Assembly (NCBI GenBank): GCA_029194725.1
Contig: JARFXQ010000002.1
Coordinates: 186,001-250,000, forward strand
Direction: 5' to 3'
DNA from: Nitrospira sp.
Lineage (GTDB): Bacteria > Nitrospirota > Nitrospiria > Nitrospirales > Nitrospiraceae
Length of the DNA: 64,000 nucleotides
Position numbers and translations under genes: made by a program. The number at the start of each line of letters is the position of its first letter. Position 1 is the first letter of the stretch. Under the pieces are notes generated by a model, which had not been told where the DNA came from, ran no database searches, and worked only from the letters and a program-made list of their open reading frames with translations. Shown one piece after another: positions 34,178-43,792 of this stretch.

Positions 34178-34542
34178 CCTGAACCGCGGTTTCCTTCGCG
34201 AATTCTGTCCCGAGGATGATTGACGATTGCGTCATTACTCCAACGGAATATCTGGCCAAGGAATCATTGTTCAGCTCCGCAAACCTGGCGTACGCTGGAC
34301 CGACCTTACCACGGCTGAAACACCGACGAGGGTGCCTAAACATCAAACGAAGCGGATGATGACATTGTGGCGTCCGTACTAGACAAATGATCCGTGCAGA
34401 CCATAAACTTCGGAATCAAAATGTTGTCCACGTCTGTCACTCGACGCCTCGTTTCAGCCAAGTCGAGGGACGTGGGTCTGTTCTTCTTACGCCCCTGATG
34501 GGTGTGCGGTTGGGCATCGGTGGCCCGGTGTAGGACGAGGTC
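34178..34542. other. 365-bp gap upstream of the MASE1 kinase gene
   Basis: The region holds no gene I can support. A minus-strand ORF at 34336-34662 overlaps the kinase gene, matches no known family and looks like a chance frame. No clear promoter or terminator was found. Confidence 0.45.
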
Positions 34543-36489
34543 GTGACGGAAACCCGCTCCACTGACGGATGGCTGCGGTGGTTGGCTTTGGTGGTGGCTC
34601 TTGCGGCCCTGTACGTCGTCACGACCCGACTGGGGCTGATGCTCGCCTTGCCGCCTGAACACAAGGCGACGGCGGTGTGGCCGCCTTCGGGTATCGCTTT
34701 GGCCGCTTTACTGTTGTTCGGCCATCGGATCTGGCTCGGCATCTGGCTGGGGGCGTTTCTGGCGAATTTCTGGGACGGCTTCACTGCGGCCAACCCGTTC
34801 CCACTGTCGGCTCACCTGTTCGTGTTGGGAGGCATCGCCACCGGCTCCACCCTCCAGGCTTTGGCGGGGAGCTTTCTCATCCGGCGCTGGACCGGCTCAG
34901 TTCGTCCTTTTCAACAAACCACTCACGCCTTCACGTTCGCAGGCGTGGCGATGCTCATGTGCCTGATCGCCTCTACCCTCGGCGCCGCCAGCCTATATGT
35001 GGGAGGATTCGCGCCAGCCAAGGCCATCCCCTTCATCTGGTGGACCTGGTGGCTGGGCGACATGACCGGCGTTCTCACGGTCGGGGTGTTCCTTCTGACG
35101 TGGAGCCGCCGGCCTTCAGTCGATTGGCACCCACGGCAATTGGCAGAAGCGGCGCTGTTGCTGCTGCTGTTGTCGACGCTCGCGTGCGTCATCTTTGGCA
35201 TCGTCTTGCCCATCACTGGTCTCCCCACTCCGCTGGCCTATCTGGTCGTTCCTTTTCTGGTGTGGGCCACCTTCCGCTTTGGCCTGCACGGAGCGGCGAC
35301 GGCCCTCGTTCTGGCGAGTGCCCTCGCCGTCGTCGGCACAGCTCAGGGCACCGGTCCGTTCGCCCAGCCGACCGTCGAAACGTCCTTGCTGCTCCTGCAA
35401 GTCTTCATGGGCGTCCTCAGCGTCACAGTGCTGGTGACGGCAGCGGTCCTCGCCGAGCGCCAAGGGGCAGAAGCCAAGGCCCGTCAATGGGAATCCGTCT
35501 TCAACAAGGCGAGTTGGGCGGTGGCCGTTACCGACTCCGCCGACAACAGGCTCAAAGCCGTGAACCCTGCCTTTGCCGCCATGCACGGCTTCACCGTCGA
35601 GGAACTGGTCGGCAGGCCGCTGGTCGACCTGTTCGCCTCGGAGAGCCGGACGGAGTTGCCCAGGCACATCCAGATCGCTCACCAGAGAGCTGACTACATG
35701 TACGAGTCGGTCCATGTCCGAAAGGACGGGACCAGCTTCCCTTGCTTGACGCATGCGACGACCTTGAAGGATGCCCACGGCAAGGCTCAGTTCCGTGCCT
35801 CCACATTCGAGGACATCACCGAGAAGAAGCAAAACGAGTCGTGGTTGAGCGCTTCGCTGAAGGAGAAGGAGATCCTGCTCAAGGAAATCCACCACCGGGT
35901 CAAGAACAACCTACAAATCGTGTCCACCTTGCTCGACCTCCAGTCCGACCACACGCAGGACCGGCAGGCGCTGGAGATGTTCAAAGAGAGCCGTGGGCGT
36001 GTGCGGTCGATGGCGCTCATCCACGAACGGCTTTACCGCTCGCCGGATTTGGCCCGTGTGAACTTCGCCGAGTATGTCCAGCAACTCGCCCAAGACCTGT
36101 ACTCCATCTACAAGGTATCGGATGACGACATCTCGCTGCACGTCGAGGTCGCCGTGTCGCCGCTGCCTCTCGACATGGCCGTCCCCTGCGGGTTGCTCCT
36201 GAACGAACTCCTCTCGAACTGCCTCAAGCACGGTTTCAAGGATGCCTCGCAGGGCTGGATCAGGGTGACATTGCACGACGAAGGCCTGAACAACGTCTTG
36301 ACCGTGGCCGATAACGGGATCGGCTTTCCACCAGACTTCGACTTCCGCCACACTACGTCCTTCGGGTTGCAGTTGGTGACAACCCTCGTCGAGCAACTGA
36401 AGGGCAAGATTGAACTGGGAAATAGCAGCGGGACGGTGGTCATCATCACCTTCCCCGGTCACGATAGATCGCAGGAGGAACCCACATGA
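34543..36489 (+). CDS. MASE1-PAS-HisKA_2 sensor histidine kinase
   Basis: A 648-residue membrane-bound kinase. About eight helices in the first 300 residues form a MASE1 domain (EHKATAVWPPSGIALAALLL near residue 35). A PAS domain follows (about 315-430: NPAFAAMHGFTVEELVGRPL). The HisKA_2 dimerisation block ILLKEIHHRVKNNLQIVSTL near 445 contains the phospho-acceptor His, and the HATPase has the N box LLNELLSNCLKHGF and the G box VADNGIGFPPDF. It starts at GTG 34543 and its TGA overlaps the next ATG (ATGA), so it is coupled to the hybrid kinase. The signal is unknown. Confidence 0.93.
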   Translation: MTETRSTDGWLRWLALVVALAALYVVTTRLGLMLALPPEHKATAVWPPSGIALAALLLFGHRIWLGIWLGAFLANFWDGFTAANPFPLSAHLFVLGGIATGSTLQALAGSFLIRRWTGSVRPFQQTTHAFTFAGVAMLMCLIASTLGAASLYVGGFAPAKAIPFIWWTWWLGDMTGVLTVGVFLLTWSRRPSVDWHPRQLAEAALLLLLLSTLACVIFGIVLPITGLPTPLAYLVVPFLVWATFRFGLHGAATALVLASALAVVGTAQGTGPFAQPTVETSLLLLQVFMGVLSVTVLVTAAVLAERQGAEAKARQWESVFNKASWAVAVTDSADNRLKAVNPAFAAMHGFTVEELVGRPLVDLFASESRTELPRHIQIAHQRADYMYESVHVRKDGTSFPCLTHATTLKDAHGKAQFRASTFEDITEKKQNESWLSASLKEKEILLKEIHHRVKNNLQIVSTLLDLQSDHTQDRQALEMFKESRGRVRSMALIHERLYRSPDLARVNFAEYVQQLAQDLYSIYKVSDDDISLHVEVAVSPLPLDMAVPCGLLLNELLSNCLKHGFKDASQGWIRVTLHDEGLNNVLTVADNGIGFPPDFDFRHTTSFGLQLVTTLVEQLKGKIELGNSSGTVVIITFPGHDRSQEEPT

Positions 36490-38399
36490 CCACGACCAAC
36501 ATTCTCGTCGTCGAGGACGAGCGGATCCTCGCCAAGGGCATCGAAAAACAGCTCAAGAGGTTGGGCTACGAAGTCGCTGGACTGGTTTCGTCCGGAGAAG
36601 AAGCCGTCAGGCAGGCGAAGGAACTTCGGCCGGACCTGATCCTCATGGACATCCATCTCGGTGCCGGCATGGACGGCGTGGAGGCGGCGAACCTGATCCG
36701 TACCAGGTTGGGCACCCCGATTGTGTTCCTGACGGCCCACTCCGACGAAGCCACCCTCCAGCGGGCCAAGGTCACGGAGCCCTCCGGCTTCATCCTTAAG
36801 CCCTACGAGGATAGGGACATCCAAACAGCCGTCGAGATCGGGCTGTACAAGTCCATGATGGATCGTCGGCTGCGGGAAAACGAGCAATGGCTTGCGGCCT
36901 CGCTCTCCAGCATCGCCGACGGCGTGATTGCCACGGATGGGGTCGGGCGGGTGCGGTTCATGAACCCGGTGGCTGAGCGGCTGACGGGGTGGACAGAGGC
37001 CGAGGCCCTGGGTAGAGACGTACTTGAGATTTTCCACATCGTCGAGGAAAAGACCCGTCAGCCCGTTCCGAACCCGGTTTTGGGCGCACTGGCAACGGGC
37101 TCTCCTGCTACTCTCTCTCAGAACACCATTCTGATCAGCAGGGCCGCGACGGAATACCTCCTCGACAATATTGCGGCCCCCATCCGGGACGTGAACGGCA
37201 GGATCGAGGGGGCGGTGCTGGTGTTCCGGGATGTCACGGAGCGCCGCCGACTAGAAGAGCATCTGCGGCAGGCGCAGAAGATGGAGGCCATCGGGCAGCT
37301 GGCTGGCGGCATCGCTCACGACTTCAACAACATCATGGCCGTTGTCATCTGGTTCGGCGAACTATTGCTCGCTGGCAACCAGCGCGCCAAACAGAGACAA
37401 GAACTGGCACGGAACATCCTCGAGGCCGGGAAGCAGGGCGTCATGCTCACCCGGCAGATCATGGCCTTCAGCCGCAAACAAATCCTCATGCCCTCTGTGT
37501 TGAGTCTGAACACCGTCTTGCGGGATATGGGACCGATGGTGAAGAGCCTCATCGGGAGCGGCATCGAGCTCGTGGTCGAGCTGGCCCCGGACCTTGCCCT
37601 CATCAAAGCCGATCCGTCACAGATCGGACAGGTGGTCTTGAACTTGGCGGCGAACGCCCATGACGCCATGCCGAAAGGCGGGAGACTGATCATTACCACT
37701 GCGAACGTCGAGTTGAGCGAACCGACGAACCAGCAGCATCCCGACGTGACACCGGGCCGATACGCTCTGCTGTCGGTTCACGACACCGGAAGCGGCATGT
37801 CTGATGATGTGCTGTCCCACATCTTCGAGCCGTTCTTCACGACAAAAGATGCCGGCAAAGGAACCGGCCTCGGCCTTGCCACGGTGTACGGGATCGTCAA
37901 ACAGGGCAGGGGCCACATCGACGTGTCGAGCAAAGTGGGGCAGGGAACCACGTTCCGGGTGTACCTGCCGGTGGTCGAGGAAGCGCCGACCAAGCCGAAC
38001 AGCCAGAGCATCCAGCTGACGTCGAAGGGCCACGAAACGATCCTGATCGTCGAGGACCATGATACGGTCAGGAATATGATCGCGATGCTCCTCCAGCAGC
38101 ACGGCTACAACGTGCTGGAGGCGTCGAACGGAGCGGAAGGGCTGGCGGTAACCGAGAACCACCGGGGACCGATCCATCTGGTGATCACAGACTTGGTGAT
38201 GCCGAAGTTGTCCGGGAGGGAGATGGCCAATCGGCTGACGGCGCTCAAGCCGGGGCTACGGGTGCTGTTTATTTCAGGATACACGGAGGATGTGGTGATT
38301 CAGCAGGGTGTGGAGTCATCCACAGTGGACTTCCTGCACAAGCCGTTCGACGTCACGGCCCTGACGCAAAAGGTGCGGGAGATACTGGACCGGGGCTAG
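36486..38399 (+). CDS. Hybrid kinase REC-PAS-HisKA-HATPase-REC
   Basis: A 637-residue cytoplasmic protein. An N-terminal receiver (residues 1-125) has the acidic pair in VVEDER, phospho-Asp in LILMDIHLG and the Lys in LKPYED. A PAS domain (about 140-260) is followed by HisKA with GGIAHDFNNIM near 280, HATPase with DTGSGMSDDVLSHIFEPFF and GTGLGLATVYGIV, and a second receiver (about 515-637; ITDLVMP and HKPFD). It can accept phosphate from the coupled MASE1 kinase, whose HisKA_2 partner receivers are of this N-terminal kind. The output is not in the window. Confidence 0.94.
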   Translation: MTTTNILVVEDERILAKGIEKQLKRLGYEVAGLVSSGEEAVRQAKELRPDLILMDIHLGAGMDGVEAANLIRTRLGTPIVFLTAHSDEATLQRAKVTEPSGFILKPYEDRDIQTAVEIGLYKSMMDRRLRENEQWLAASLSSIADGVIATDGVGRVRFMNPVAERLTGWTEAEALGRDVLEIFHIVEEKTRQPVPNPVLGALATGSPATLSQNTILISRAATEYLLDNIAAPIRDVNGRIEGAVLVFRDVTERRRLEEHLRQAQKMEAIGQLAGGIAHDFNNIMAVVIWFGELLLAGNQRAKQRQELARNILEAGKQGVMLTRQIMAFSRKQILMPSVLSLNTVLRDMGPMVKSLIGSGIELVVELAPDLALIKADPSQIGQVVLNLAANAHDAMPKGGRLIITTANVELSEPTNQQHPDVTPGRYALLSVHDTGSGMSDDVLSHIFEPFFTTKDAGKGTGLGLATVYGIVKQGRGHIDVSSKVGQGTTFRVYLPVVEEAPTKPNSQSIQLTSKGHETILIVEDHDTVRNMIAMLLQQHGYNVLEASNGAEGLAVTENHRGPIHLVITDLVMPKLSGREMANRLTALKPGLRVLFISGYTEDVVIQQGVESSTVDFLHKPFDVTALTQKVREILDRG

Positions 38400-38420
38400 C
38401 TCGGGCGCAAGGCTCAATGG

Positions 38421-39509
38421 TCACTGAAAGGGCAGCACTCCTCGTGCATCAACGAGAATCAAAATGGCAATGGCCAAGCCCGCAATGAGAGCACTTTCCC
38501 GCATCATGGACCAGCCAGGCGATTGCTCAGCCTGGTCGCCGTTCCGGCTTATCGCGTCGAGCCAAGCCGCCATGCAGGCAAATCCAACCGACGAGAGGAC
38601 GAGAGGTGAGGTTGTCATGGCAGCCAGGCCGTACGCGATCAACAGCGTGGAGGTATTCAAGTGCCGGCTCCCTCCTGTTCCTCCTCGACGAACCCAATGA
38701 GGTCGCCGAAGCCATAAGCCGCCCGCTACCGCCCAAGCCCCTAGCGTCAAGAAGAGGATGTCCACCGCTCCACCCTCCATTTGACGGGATAGGACCCAGA
38801 GCGAGGCAAACAGTGCCGACGTTCCCATCGCCGCATGTCGCAGCCCGTCCTGGATTGAAGTGCGCCACTGTCTTAATGAAGCCGTCGCGATGAAGCCGCT
38901 GAGGATACCAAGCACGGCCCCTCCGACCACATCAGTCAGAAAATGCGACCCTCGAAGAATACGACTGAGCGCGACGAAGAGCGCGATCGCGATACAGAGC
39001 GGTCCAAAAAAAGGAAATTGTCTAGCCAGCACCGTGGCGACGGCAAAACTCGCCGTGCTATGTCCCGATGGAAATGAGTCCAGCCCCGATGCCAAGGAAA
39101 GAGTCATCTGCCAGTCTCCCGAGTGGACGAACTTCGGTCGGGGCCTTCCGATGAGGTGTTTCAGTCCGTTGGCGAGTAATGCGGCGATTCCATGAGCGAT
39201 CAGCGACTGAATGGCGGCTGGCTTGATAGTCGGCTTTTCAAAAGCCCATGCGCCAAGGAGTAGCAAGGCACTCAAGGTTGCCAGCCGCCACCCTTCACCG
39301 ATCCAGTCTCCCGCATCGCTGGTGAACGCCATCCACGGAACGGTGAGCTGATCCCATGGTAGATGAACGGTCACCGAACGCACATACTTGGTGATCGGCA
39401 GATCAAACTGAGCTAGGCCGATAAAGCTGACGGCCACTGCGGCGCAGGAACAACCGACGACGGCGATCGACGTAAGCTTGTTGCGAGATGACTGTGGCGG
39501 GACACTCAT
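38421..39509 (-). CDS. PAP2-family membrane phosphatase
   Basis: A 362-residue membrane protein from ATG 39509. The PAP2 tripartite motif is present: KHLIGRPRP, SFPSGHSTASF and SRILRGSHFLTDVVGG, giving the expected Lys/Arg, Ser-Gly-His and Arg-His catalytic residues. It has about seven to nine hydrophobic segments; the C-terminal 150 residues are an extra membrane domain. It dephosphorylates a lipid such as undecaprenyl or phosphatidylglycerol phosphate on the outer face of the inner membrane. Convergent with the hybrid kinase, 21 bp between the two. Confidence 0.9.
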   Translation of the reverse strand: MSVPPQSSRNKLTSIAVVGCSCAAVAVSFIGLAQFDLPITKYVRSVTVHLPWDQLTVPWMAFTSDAGDWIGEGWRLATLSALLLLGAWAFEKPTIKPAAIQSLIAHGIAALLANGLKHLIGRPRPKFVHSGDWQMTLSLASGLDSFPSGHSTASFAVATVLARQFPFFGPLCIAIALFVALSRILRGSHFLTDVVGGAVLGILSGFIATASLRQWRTSIQDGLRHAAMGTSALFASLWVLSRQMEGGAVDILFLTLGAWAVAGGLWLRRPHWVRRGGTGGSRHLNTSTLLIAYGLAAMTTSPLVLSSVGFACMAAWLDAISRNGDQAEQSPGWSMMRESALIAGLAIAILILVDARGVLPFQ

Positions 39510-39584
39510 CAAGCCACGATCTGTAGCAACGCTTCCTGGATTTCCGAAACTGACCACCAATCGCTCATCGCTGATTACCGTGCC

Positions 39585-40712
39585 TTACGGCACCCAGTCA
39601 GCCAAGAACACGTTGAATTCCCCTGGCTCCTTTGCATTTCGATCCGATACCCAGACGAGCCGTTTACCGTCCGGAGAAAACATGGGGAAGCTGTTAAAGT
39701 GCCCTTCCATGGTGAGACGTTCTAATTCGGTTCCGTTATCACGCACCAGATACAGATGGAAACTGGGGCGTCCTCCTTCCCCTCTCGTTTCTATGTTGGA
39801 GGAGAAGATGATGCGTGTACCGTCGGGATGAAAATACGGAGAGAAATTCGACGCGCCGGTCGTTGTGACCTGTTTCTTATTTGACCCATCGGCATTCATG
39901 ACAAAAAGTTCAAGCTGACCTGGCTCGACCAGACGTTGTGCCAGCAACTCCTTGTATTTGGCCACTTCGGATGGATCGGTCGGATGGGCCGCCCGATAGA
40001 CGATTCTCTTGCTGTCCGGTGAAAAGAACGCTCCGCCGTCGTATCCGACATCGTCCGTCAGGCGACGCACGTTCGAGCCATCCAGATTCATCGTGTAGAG
40101 CTCAAGATCTCCATCTTTCACGGATGTCCAGACAATGGTCTTCCCATCAGGCGAGATCGTGGCCTCAGCATCATATCCCGGCGAGGCCGTCAGCCTCCGG
40201 ATGTCCTGTCCGTCAAGCTTCGCAGAGTAGACATCGTAATCGTCGAGCGCCCATCGATAGGCCCCATCACGTTTAGGTTTTGGCGGACAATCGGGCCCGG
40301 CCGCATGTGTAGAGGAGTAGAGCACCCGACTGTCACCGGGGAAAAAATAGCCGCACGTCGTTGCGCCTTTTCCAGTACTCACCAAGCGGACGGCCCCGCT
40401 TTCCACATCCATCACATACATTTGATAGCAGCCCAGGCCTGACTCGGCTGGTTTGCCCGCGGAGACCAGCGAATCCTTCATCCAGTTGTTCGTCGATTGC
40501 AAAATCAGCTTGGTCCCGTTGAACGAAAAATAGGCCTCCGCGTTCTGGCGACCAAACGTCAGCTGGCGGATATTGGCCAGATGCCGTTCCGTAGAATGTA
40601 CCGACGCCACAGGATCCTTCGGCTGATCAGCTGCCAGGGCAAACGGGGAGATACTCATCAACGCACAGAACCCCCACAGCCAAATGGCCGCGGTCTTAGC
40701 GGCTTTCATCAA
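39585..40712 (-). CDS. TolB-like PD40 beta-propeller, exported
   Basis: A 375-residue protein with a signal peptide ending near PFALA. The mature part consists of WD40-like PD40 repeats, such as AEATISPDGKTIVWTSVKDG and GAFFSPDSKRIVYRA, and the final MFSPDGKRLVWVSDR. These build a six-bladed propeller like that of TolB, which binds Pal and OmpA. Without the N-terminal TolB domain, a protease-associated or transport role is just as likely. It begins inside the end of the M1 peptidase gene (17-bp overlap), so the two are co-translated. Confidence 0.88.
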   Translation of the reverse strand: MMKAAKTAAIWLWGFCALMSISPFALAADQPKDPVASVHSTERHLANIRQLTFGRQNAEAYFSFNGTKLILQSTNNWMKDSLVSAGKPAESGLGCYQMYVMDVESGAVRLVSTGKGATTCGYFFPGDSRVLYSSTHAAGPDCPPKPKRDGAYRWALDDYDVYSAKLDGQDIRRLTASPGYDAEATISPDGKTIVWTSVKDGDLELYTMNLDGSNVRRLTDDVGYDGGAFFSPDSKRIVYRAAHPTDPSEVAKYKELLAQRLVEPGQLELFVMNADGSNKKQVTTTGASNFSPYFHPDGTRIIFSSNIETRGEGGRPSFHLYLVRDNGTELERLTMEGHFNSFPMFSPDGKRLVWVSDRNAKEPGEFNVFLADWVP

Positions 40713-42924
40713 GTCTTACCTCCTTCACATCCGGGGTACCTTGCCACACCTCGCGTTTCGTCACGGCCCCGTCTTGAAACACGAGGTAACTATGCCACCC
40801 ATAATAAAACAGGAAGCGCGAAGGCTTTTCGACTGCGCCTGAAGTCACACCATACAGAACCGTGATTATGCTGCCCGGCACATTCGCCCGATGGCAAGAG
40901 AAAAGCACAGCCAGCTTCGGCCCATCATACGCCTGACCATCGATCTGGAAACCTCGCTCTCCGAGTGCAACTCGGTCACCGCATGATTCCTGCGCCACTG
41001 ATTGAACCGCTTGTCGTTCGTCGGCTCCTGCCAGCACCAGGATCGATCCATCGTGGGGGAGGAGATTCTCTTTGAGAGCGATCACCATCGTTCTCTGTGA
41101 TCCCGTTTGTTCGTGATCAGCGATGCGAGACACAATCTGCTGCAACGGCGAAGCAGGGTCAGAAAAAGCCAAGACCACCGTCTTTTGTTGATCCGTCACA
41201 TAGCCGTTCAGCATGGGCGGCAGCTGATGCCTCGTCAGACGCCGAAAGGTCATCAGATCGGGATCAAGCTCTACCCGTAGCGGCTGATTGGGCAGGACGA
41301 ACTCGGCAACGCTTCCTTGCGAGAGGTTCAGCACAATCCACTTAGTCACCATCGTTTTCTGCGTCACGATGCGGATGGGGATCGTCATCCGAAATGGCTT
41401 CTCGATCTGGTCAATCTGAACCGTCAGCCGCCAAGTTTCTCCGTCGCCCTCTCCCTTCATACGACGAGCGTGAACATCGCCCAAGGATACAAGAGGAGCA
41501 CCGGGCTGTTCGACCCATTGCTCGAAAAACCACCGCAAGTTCTGACCGCTCTCTCGGGAAAAGACTTCCTCGATCGACCTCCAGTCCGCTGGGCGATTAC
41601 GATAGCTGCTGACGAAGGTCTTCAAGCCCCGCCAAAATGGTTCGTCTCCGATTTCTTGTCGGAGGAGGTGAAACACAAAGGCCGATTTGTGATAGCCGAT
41701 CGCATTATCCTTCTCGTCATGCTTCTGAAGAAACTGTGTAACTGCATAATCCGTTTCAGGCCTCACATAGAGATTGTACCCATCCAGCATCAGACGTCTT
41801 TGTTCGAAGGCTTGAGGAACATCCTGAATCAACTCGTGCCAGTAGTAATTTGCCAGGTAGGTCGTCAATCCTTCGACCCAGTTGCCGTGATCATCGCGAT
41901 TGAACACCGAATTACCGATCCAGGAATGGACGATCTCATGACCCAAGGCATAGGGTTGGACATAGTGTCGTTTGATGCTGCCGCTACCGAGGAGAGTGAA
42001 CGATGGCAGACCGAGGCCGCTCGGGAAAAAATTCTCGACCACCGCAAATTTCTCAAACGGATAGTCCCCCAATAATCTGACATACGCATCGAGGTATCCT
42101 GCCGCCGCCTCAAGATACTCCTCTGCCAAGCCCGCATTGTCGTGAAAGAAGTAGGTTTGAAGGTCAACCCGTTGTCCGGTCGGACCTTTCCATTCTCTCA
42201 CTTTGAACACAAACTTGTTGGCGACGAACGTGAATGCTTCAGACCGGTCCTGAACGACCCAGGTCGAGGAGACCTTTCCTGCATTCGTCGTCTCCGTTTC
42301 CTTCCGTCCTGATGAGATCGCGGTCCACTCCTGCGGGATCTGAGCAGTCACTCGATAGGTACTGAGCGAGCCGGCGATATCGGGGTACCATCGACTTTCA
42401 CCACTCAGGTACACGCCTTCTAAGCCGATGTGTCCCGCTGTCTCGCTGGGAGTGACGAACCGCAAGTGACGCGGCTCCTTCGGCGGTTCATTGATCTGGC
42501 CACGATAACTCATGACCACTGTCATCTTCCGGCCACGCTCTCTTGGAAGTGAGACTACGAGGTGCTGAACCGTGGCCTCAGGAGGACGCAGGCTCGTGAA
42601 TGGGACGACTTTGTCCGCGTTTCTTTGCCCGCCCTCGACCGATCGCGTTCGCATGGCGATGGACTCGACATGCAGGGTAGGTGCAAGGGTGAACGTGATC
42701 GAGGTGACCTGTGGATCAACCTCCAGTTCGATCTGATCGCTCGCCACCAATTCGTGCTCAGCGGGAATCAGTTCGACAGTGAGGTCATGGTGAACGAGTG
42801 TGGCATCTTCATTGAATGATGATGCCGAAGCGTCCCGAAGCAGGACGGAGGAGATTAAGAGAAAATTAATGAGGCAAAATTGAAGAACCAGTTTCCCTAT
42901 AGACATCAGGAAACTTTTTAACAC
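40696..42924 (-). CDS. Peptidase M1 family zinc metallopeptidase, exported
   Basis: A 742-residue protein with a signal segment (LVLQFCLINFLLISSVLL). The zinc site is HEIVH near residue 330, with the third ligand Glu 18 residues after its last His (GNWVEGLTTYL), the pattern seen in one M1 subfamily. The usual GAMEN exopeptidase motif is replaced by LPSFTLLGSG, so the enzyme may not be a classical aminopeptidase. The C-terminal domain is beta-rich. Start is GTG 42924, overlapping the end of the receiver protein gene by 7 bp; ATG 42906 is an alternative. Likely periplasmic or outer-membrane associated. Confidence 0.9.
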   Translation of the reverse strand: MLKSFLMSIGKLVLQFCLINFLLISSVLLRDASASSFNEDATLVHHDLTVELIPAEHELVASDQIELEVDPQVTSITFTLAPTLHVESIAMRTRSVEGGQRNADKVVPFTSLRPPEATVQHLVVSLPRERGRKMTVVMSYRGQINEPPKEPRHLRFVTPSETAGHIGLEGVYLSGESRWYPDIAGSLSTYRVTAQIPQEWTAISSGRKETETTNAGKVSSTWVVQDRSEAFTFVANKFVFKVREWKGPTGQRVDLQTYFFHDNAGLAEEYLEAAAGYLDAYVRLLGDYPFEKFAVVENFFPSGLGLPSFTLLGSGSIKRHYVQPYALGHEIVHSWIGNSVFNRDDHGNWVEGLTTYLANYYWHELIQDVPQAFEQRRLMLDGYNLYVRPETDYAVTQFLQKHDEKDNAIGYHKSAFVFHLLRQEIGDEPFWRGLKTFVSSYRNRPADWRSIEEVFSRESGQNLRWFFEQWVEQPGAPLVSLGDVHARRMKGEGDGETWRLTVQIDQIEKPFRMTIPIRIVTQKTMVTKWIVLNLSQGSVAEFVLPNQPLRVELDPDLMTFRRLTRHQLPPMLNGYVTDQQKTVVLAFSDPASPLQQIVSRIADHEQTGSQRTMVIALKENLLPHDGSILVLAGADERQAVQSVAQESCGDRVALGERGFQIDGQAYDGPKLAVLFSCHRANVPGSIITVLYGVTSGAVEKPSRFLFYYGWHSYLVFQDGAVTKREVWQGTPDVKEVRLDESR

Positions 42925-43703
42925 TCGCGGCAGACGAGTACAAGCTGGATCGCGGTCAGGAATCGCTCAAGGTCGACCGGTTTTATAAGAATCTCCTGAG
43001 GGCCTAGACTCCACGCTTCTTGAAGCAACTCCTCATTGTGACTTCCGGTCATGATGATGATACCACCCGAATAACCCTTGTCACGCAGGACGCGAAGCAC
43101 TTCGATCCCCGGCATTCCTGGCATGACCAGGTCGAGCACGATCGCATCGGGCGACATCTCTTCGACTATCCGCAGAGCCTCGTGACCATCTTTGACACCA
43201 AAGGCTCGATAACCGCGCAGACTGAGAAAACGGACCAAAAGGTCGCAGAGGAGAGGTTCGTCATCGATTATCAAGACAGATTCGTCGATCTGCTCGATGA
43301 CATTCCCGTTACCAAGGGTGGACTGTGCGGGCGTTGACGGCACAGGTAGTTTTGCGAGTCGACTAACGGCTTCGACGAGGACGTCCAGTGACAATCCTTT
43401 TCTGATAAAATCCGTGGCTCGTAGAGCGCGTGCTTGATTCTCCTGAAGTTCGGTTGCTCCTCCGCCCAGGATAATCACCGGCGCATGGGGGTCGATGGCG
43501 CGTATCTCCTTCAAAACCGTTAATCCGTCCATCTCTGGCATACGAAGATCGAGGAGGGTGACTCGGGGATTGTGTGCACGGAATAGATCAAGACCTTCTC
43601 GTCCACTGGTCGTCGAAATGACGTGGCACCCTTGTCGGGTAAATACACTCTGCAACAGATCGCAATTCATCTGATCGTCGTCCACTATCAACACTGTGAT
43701 CAT
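42918..43703 (-). CDS. Response-regulator protein with two receiver domains
   Basis: A 261-residue protein from ATG 43703 (GAGGAAGAG upstream). Two REC domains are joined by a 30-residue linker. The first (1-120) has VDDDQ and phospho-Asp in TLLDLRMPEMDG but the switch position that should be Thr/Ser reads ILGGG, so its switching may be impaired. The second (about 140-261) is complete: IDDEP, VLDLVMPGMPG, IMTGSHN and LIKPVD. There is no output domain, so it acts by protein contact. It is the first gene of an overlapping run with the M1 peptidase and the TolB-like propeller. Confidence 0.93.
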   Translation of the reverse strand: MITVLIVDDDQMNCDLLQSVFTRQGCHVISTTSGREGLDLFRAHNPRVTLLDLRMPEMDGLTVLKEIRAIDPHAPVIILGGGATELQENQARALRATDFIRKGLSLDVLVEAVSRLAKLPVPSTPAQSTLGNGNVIEQIDESVLIIDDEPLLCDLLVRFLSLRGYRAFGVKDGHEALRIVEEMSPDAIVLDLVMPGMPGIEVLRVLRDKGYSGGIIIMTGSHNEELLQEAWSLGPQEILIKPVDLERFLTAIQLVLVCREC

Positions 43704-43792
43704 CGTTATCAACTCTTCCTCAACCTGAAAACCGTACCCTGGGGAAAAAAGAATAGCACGAGACCGTGAACAATGAGAAGACAATGCGTGGT

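Noticed and set aside
34677..35693. 338-codon ORF inside the MASE1 kinase gene
   Set aside because: Alternative frame of a conserved GC-rich kinase gene; Arg/Pro-rich low-complexity product.
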